Shown here: positions 58,779 to 64,000 of the stretch, in pieces
How the letters are laid out: each line of letters begins with the position of its first letter
Numbering within the stretch: the first letter of the stretch is position 1
Assembly: GCA_021014325.1 (NCBI GenBank)
Contig: CM037457.1
Coordinates: 9,282,721-9,346,720 of the forward strand
Source of the DNA: Plazaster borealis
Lineage: Eukaryota > Echinodermata > Asteroidea > Forcipulatida > Labidiasteridae
DNA length: 64,000 nucleotides
Direction: 5' to 3'
Translations under genes and position numbers: made by a program
The notes under the pieces: generated by a model
The model's input: the letters and a program-made list of their open reading frames with translations, nothing else
The model's database searches: none
What the model was told of the DNA's origin: nothing

Positions 58779-60767
58779 TGCCAAGATCATATTCCTAAAC
58801 CTATTGTCCAGCCTTCGTCATCTATACGTCATAACGTCATAACGATTGGAGCTAAAAATTATAGTATAGCGTAGAAACAAAAGAAATCTACGGTGCCTTT
58901 GCAGGGACAATGTGAATTCTAAACACATATTCTTACTATGTCTATGATTTCGGGGGGAAATAGTGTACACTGCAATGCAGCAAAAGTTGTCACAGCCATA
59001 TTCTAAAATACGCATAATGTTATGCAGAAGTTGGAGTAAAAATGCACTAATTGCGTTTTTACGATGCATCGTTGGGGCCATCGTAAAATACAGCCACCAA
59101 GCGATAATTACACGGTTGGTTGTGTATCCAACACCAAGCAAAAGGAAGCATGTGGAACACACACGGGAGGAGCAGCAGAAGACAACAAAATCCGTGGGAA
59201 CGACTAGACTAAATGGACCGTGGCACGACTCTGTTTTTACTTAGTGATCAAAATAGTAATAAGGCGTGTAAAAAAGAACCCCGTCACGGCTGGTTAGGCC
59301 GTAAGGGGAAAAAACCCAACGAGAAAGGCGTTATTATAAAGCCATAAAGACAGTGACAAAGTACGGGGAAATGCAGGATTTGAATACTGTTATCATTTCA
59401 ATTAATTCTCGTAGATGTGAAACTAATGGATGATTTATCACACGTCCAGTGACGGGATTTGGTTTCCTTCAATCATCACTCAAATTAACGCATTTCAATC
59501 GGACACTGCGTCAAAAATTCAAGTACAAACTAAATTATAAGCACACACCAAACGAACAATCGTCTTCACAAAGTTAAAGTGTTAGTTATTTTCATAAGTT
59601 TACTGCCATTATAGGGGATGGTTTAAGTGAAAGAAGGTTTATCTTCGACGGCCTGAGGTCAGGCTGTCAGTCTTTCAACCCTTCGATCAACCACCCACTC
59701 ATACACCCCAGGGCAACATTACAAATTTGACTTGATTTTCTGTCTTATTATCTATTAGTCTGTGGAATCATCTTTAGTCATTTGCAAATCTGAACATTAA
59801 ACTGTCGGTCCACTGCGTTGCTTTTTATTTCATTTCCCCCTTTTTTCTTCATGCACGATCAGCCGTGACTCCTGTCCGATGTCTCCATCACTCCCGGTCC
59901 GTTCTGCCTGCCCGGGGAACCCGCGTCGCACGGTGCTCTTCCCACGACGTTCCGGGTAAACCGTCGCCGTGCATCCAACGGGAACGGCCTTGGGACGGTG
60001 GAGGGGACACATGACCAACGCGGGGATAACCCCAAATTTAATAAAACAACCATGAAAATACATCATAATTTCATTACATTCAGATTTCTGGTCATAAGTC
60101 CATTCGGGAAAAGTAATGCTATTACATTAGCTTAGATGGACAATATCTACTGGAGTGGAGTTTGGACGTGAAGTTTGAATCGTCCCTCATTATTTGGTTT
60201 TCAAATGTGGGCAGGAGTTCTGCGTTGTACACCGTCTTCTGCATCATGCCCCCTTCTTCTTGGTGTGTGTTGACTCGCCCATGCACTTTGTCAGCGAGGC
60301 CCTCAAATTTCACAAACTGTTGTATGGGACATAAACTCAAACAGCAAGGGATGCACTGTCACCACGGACCCCGACAGGGGATGGGAGTCAAACAATCTGA
60401 CGCAGTGGAATTAACAAAATAAAGACATTCCACAGTCTTGAGAGTTGTATACGAATCTTAAAGTTTGATTGATATTATATGTTATTTGGTTTTAGTCATA
60501 ATTACCATCTGAAATGTTCCCATCTCCCATGTACAATGAATCTTATTTTGATTAGTTTGCCTGGAAGCAAGAGAAATAGCACATGGCAAGTACAAAACGA
60601 TATACCATAATAGCATTAAACTTTTATAAAGTGGGCAGTTTTATTAAATTATTATTATTAGATATTTCTGGTAATGAAACTGAGGAATCGAGGATGCCTC
60701 ATAAGTGAACTTAATCACTGTAACTCGCAAGCCTGCCAAAACTTATAAACAGGGGTGCTTGCTGTGT
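58779..60767. other. Non-coding DNA with a GC-rich block at 59.87-60.05 kb
   Basis: 59,870-60,050 is much richer in GC than its flanks and contains GGGGATAACCCCAAATTTAATAAAAC. Open frames there have no known domain. Possibly a conserved non-coding element. Confidence 0.3.
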
Positions 60768-61250
60768 GAACCAGAAACACCGGGGTAACCCCTACTCTGC
60801 CACGATTGTTCTGGGTTCTTTTTCGTTCACACTAATCCTAGTACACGGGACCTACGGCTTAATGTCCCATCCGAAGGACCAAGCAATTATGGTAAAGTAT
60901 CTTGCTCAATGAAACAAGTGCCACGATCGGGACTGGAACCCAAACTCTGCTGATGAGAGACACCAGAGCTCTAGTCCGACACTCTGAAAACTCCCAGGTA
61001 AGAATTACCCCGGACTCCGCGTCAGGGGGCCTGACCCATTTCTGGGTCAGGCTGACCACGAAAGTGGTTAAAAATTAGATTTTAACTCGGATTCTGCGTC
61101 AGTTTGACCCAATTCTGGGTCATTTTGACACAGATTCTGGGTCAGACTGACTAACAAATGGGTCAGGCCCCCAGGGACCCGGATCAATGTCAATTCTGAC
61201 CAGGAAGTATTGAGAGTGGGTTCCCTTAACCGCTCGGCCACGACACGCCT
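60768..61250 (-). mobile_element. tRNA-Leu-like SINE, copy 3, split by a MITE
   Basis: In minus orientation the head GCGTGTCGTGGCCGAGCGGTTAAGG ends near 61,219, and the SINE resumes at 60,979 with TCGGACTAGAGCTCTGGTG, AGTTTGGGTTCCAGTCCCG (B-box) and the body (AATTGCTTGGTCCTTCGGAT). The intervening block is a MITE. It is the same family as copies 1 and 2. Confidence 0.85.
60980..61218. mobile_element. MITE nested in SINE, with TGGGTCA palindromes
   Basis: About 239 bp. CACTCTGAAAACTCCCAGGT, AAGAATT at the left is the imperfect inverse of AATTCTGACCAGGAAGTATT, GAGAGTG at the right. Inside, GGGGGCCTGACCCATTTCTGGGTCAG mirrors AAATGGGTCAGGCCCCC, with repeated TTCTGGGTCA. It sits between the two internal promoter boxes of the SINE. 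Confidence 0.8.
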
Positions 61251-61620
61251 ATAATAGGTAAAAGCTTAGACAAACTCTAGGTTTCTCGAACAAGAGTATT
61301 GTCATTTTCGGAAAGAAAACAGGTTGCCTTTAAAGAACTTTGATGAATGATAGAAATATGGTTTTGTAATGTCAGAAATGTTATGATTTGCACATGATGA
61401 GTATAGGTAGGTCTTTATCTCTCTATCCCTTTTCATACTTATGAGGAAAAAAATCATTTTGTCCTATTTTGTGAAACATCAAGTTCCTTATTTGTATTCG
61501 TCATCGTTTTCTTTGCTCATGTTTTTTTTCTTCAAAGGGATCTTGTTATAGATTAAGGTTTATAGTGGAGTTTAGATTTTCAATTTTCATTTAACCTGAC
61601 TTTTGAATGTGAGTCAAATT
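61251..61620. other. Non-coding DNA, nothing recognised
   Basis: No gene recognised. Confidence 0.4.
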
Positions 61621-61800
61621 AAAACGTTTTGCGGCAATGAGTTAGCAGAAAACAGTGCTTACCAATTTTCTGCTAAAAGAAACAATATGCAGGATACCAG
61701 TCATAGATTGTACATTGTAACTTGGTTTGGCTGGTAACCTTATTCTGGTAAGCACATTTGGTTGTGCTTAGCCACTTTGTGTGCTTAACCAGACTGATTT
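61621..61800. mobile_element. Family B element, diverged copy
   Basis: TTAGCAGAAAACAGTGCTTACC, AGGATACCAGTCATAGATTG, TTTGGCTGGTAACCTTATTC and GTGCTTAGCCAC match the 15.6-kb copies. The outer ends are eroded. Confidence 0.65.
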
Positions 61801-61892
61801 GAGTCGTTGTGTCAAACTGACTCGAACCGGGTCGTGATTTACAACCAAAATTGTGTGGCGGTCCATTAAACTTGTTTTATGACCGTTAAAAA

Positions 61893-61985
61893 ACAGTCCA
61901 ATTTCATGGCACTGCTTACCGTGGAATTAAGCGCTTACGGCCCATAGAATAAAGCACTTCACAGGGCGTAAAATTCAGTGATAAA
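61893..61985. mobile_element. Family B2 fragment
   Basis: GTCCAATTTCATGGCACTGC, TTACCGTGGAATTAAGCGCT, TACGGCCCATAGA resembles 15,823-15,945. The right half is poorly preserved. Confidence 0.5.
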
Positions 61986-63174
61986 TGCCACAAAATGGAC
62001 CCGGTTGGCTTATCTGGACGAGTGAACACAGTGGAATAAAACCAACAATTAACCAAATGCAACCGCTAAATGTACTTATAATAATCTATTTTAAATTTAC
62101 GGCCGATCTGTTCGAACAAACACGATACTTGTTAGTGTAAAGTTACAAGTCTTTGTATGTATTATGTAGTCTTCCTGTTGGGTGCCTCTATCAACGGTAT
62201 CTACGAGGACTTGGAAAAAACCGGACTGACGTTGGAAATTTTTGTGAAATATGCTTGACAAAACTCGGAGCTGTATGAAATAATGTTTTAGACTGTTAGT
62301 TCGATTTTCAAAACAAAGTCGGGAAATACATTTATCGTAAGGTAATCTTTCTCACTACCGTCGTTTCACTGTGTACGATCTGGCGAGCTTGTAGCAAGTA
62401 AAACGCAAGAGGGCGCTGTCGATCCCGGTTCACTGACCGAACCATTGTGAACGCAGCTTGAGTGCACATAGTGCTGTGACTGTGGTATGCCAGTAATATG
62501 CATAGCATGCGTACTGGCATTGTGCCGGGCATACATGGTGTTGTGTTCGTGATGGAAAGAACAGAATTCAGCAATTTCATGACATTTGAAAACGTGCCTT
62601 TTCACAGAGTTCCATTCTTCAGCCGAGAAAAGAGTAGCTCCAACTGGAGATCAAGCTTTTTCAAAATATCCCCCTCATTTTAGTCCCGGAGAAAAGCAAT
62701 AAATCTCAGAGGAAAATCCCCGGCTGAATTTTAATGACAATGACCAACAAAGAGCTACGTATTCCGCATTGAGGAGAAAAATAGCGGTTTCGGTGATTTA
62801 ATTATATTGATGAACACAACTTCATTACATCTATTGCTACATTATAATTTGTAATTAAATCAGAGTAGCAGTCTATAATTGTGTGAATATACGATAATGC
62901 ATGATCCAATGGAGACAGCCAATTCACATATGGGACTATTCTTATCTCTTCCATTTAACTTATATGGGCCTAGAAAACAACGTTTTTAACTATTTTTTCT
63001 TCATCATGAAAACATGAAATATTCCCATGGAAATGTAAACCGAATGATTTGTAATCAATAAATCTCTTTGACAGCTCAGATTTTATCGGCTGGAGAAAAA
63101 AAGGGGTTGTAAGTCTACAATGAAGACAGCACCGGCGATCAAAATACAAGGATTTCAAACTTGTGTATGACGGC
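61986..63174. other. Non-coding DNA, nothing recognised
   Basis: A GAGGGCGCT motif is at 62,409. No exon seen. Confidence 0.4.
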
Positions 63175-63275
63175 TTTAATTAATCCAAGAGTGGATTAAG
63201 CATTAAGCTGTGGCTAATTCCTTTCCATTTCGCTGCAATTTAATCGGAGGTAGATGATTATTAATTACTTCTTGT
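63175..63275. promoter_or_regulatory. Candidate enhancer with inverted TAATCC/GGATTA sites
   Basis: TAATCCAAGAGTGGATTA at 63,181-63,198 holds two inverted Otx/bicoid-type (K50) homeodomain sites 6 bp apart, beside TTTAATTAA, CATTAAGC, GGCTAATTCC and GATTATTAATTACTT. Dense homeodomain cores suggest regulatory DNA, but AT-rich DNA yields such words by chance. Confidence 0.3.
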
Positions 63276-64000
63276 GCCATTGGGTAGGTTTGGTACATCG
63301 AGAACGATGGGGGGGGGGGGGTTGTTTGTGATGCTATGTGTTGGGGCAACAAAAATAATACCCGATTTTATGATTGATGATTTAATAGATACCGTTAAAA
63401 AGTAGCGTAAAAACATCTGGCCAAACGGATTCGATCAAGATGGCTGGAACGTGTGCAAGGCGAGGCAGACATGGTAATGAATAATTTAGGTGAACTCCCC
63501 CCCCCCCAACAAATAAAATAAATGAAATTGACGTGTTTCCATTACATGAATTTTCGGTATACGCCATTTCATTTATTGTAATCATCCTTTTTGTACTATT
63601 GCTTAGACATCACATTCGGGGTGAAACTGGTCAAAATAACAGCAGTTTCGCCAAAATATAATAACAGCCCCCCAAAATAATAACAGTATTTAACAAAATA
63701 AGTATCTCTTTTTTCTTAGGAAGATTGTAAAAATTCAATGAACTTTGATCAATGGGCAAACAAATTCCGGTGAGAAAAATTTGAAAGGAGACGCTGGAGG
63801 TTTTGTACATCTAAATCAACATGCAGAATTACCGTCTGTAGGCTAAGAATTCCTCTTGAACTTTTGACTGCTTCTTTTCGTTTCTCTCCAGTATTTTCGG
63901 GGGAAAATAATTTGGAAAAGTTATTCCCGTTCTGGTATTTTATTAGGAGCATAAAACGGACGAAAATATAATTATACAGACGGAGGTACATCTACACAAA
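63276..64000. other. Non-coding DNA with G and C homopolymers
   Basis: Runs of about 12 G near 63,309 and 9-10 C near 63,498. Repeated CAAAATAATAACAG phrases are near 63,633-63,695. No gene. Confidence 0.4.

Overview
The window looks like a nuclear genomic scaffold of an echinoderm, most likely a sea star. It is AT-rich and intron/intergenic-like, with no operons and no dense coding. It is full of short non-autonomous transposons, tRNA-derived SINEs and simple repeats. The phylum call rests on my recognition of several repeat families (the AGGCAC...CGTTTGGTAATT elements and the GCTTAAGCAG inverted-repeat elements) and on the only gene I could identify. The species is not determined.

The only protein-coding sequence I can support is one exon on the minus strand at 28,947-29,538. 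It encodes the N-terminal part of an Xlox/Pdx-type ParaHox transcription factor: a PPPPPACIY segment near the N-terminus, then the Pdx-type hexapeptide region LPFPWMKTTKSHAH..WK at the end of the exon. A clean GT donor follows, in the phase and position expected for the Pdx intron. The homeodomain exon was not found by eye in the 28.9 kb downstream of that donor. The intron is therefore either very long and leaves the window on the left, or I missed the second exon. On this reading 1-28,946 is mostly Xlox intron and 29,539-64,000 is 5' flanking or ParaHox intergenic DNA. The Gsx and Cdx homeodomains were not seen.

Layout: 1-28.9 kb is the presumed intron, with many MITEs, two SINE-type insertions, a ~280-bp (AAAT)n array and a few GC-richer patches that could be regulatory. 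28.9-29.9 kb is Xlox exon 1 and its proximal promoter, including a CTCF-like site. 30.96-34.6 kb is a 33-bp minisatellite of about 110 units, each carrying a CAGCTG or CAGGTG E-box, starting about 1.4 kb upstream of the Xlox start codon. 34.6-64 kb is repeat-rich flanking DNA. It holds a 1.35-kb element with a histone-mRNA-type stem-loop, ACAAAC-rich and other minisatellites, tRNA-Leu-like SINEs (one split by a MITE), GC-rich inverted-repeat elements, and a cluster of GAGGGCGCT motifs.

Almost all other open reading frames are chance or repeat-derived, notably the long ones in the 33-bp, TTTA and CAAA arrays. No tRNA, rRNA or CRISPR locus and no intact transposase or reverse transcriptase is supported. 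Repeat boundaries are read by eye and may be off by a few bases.
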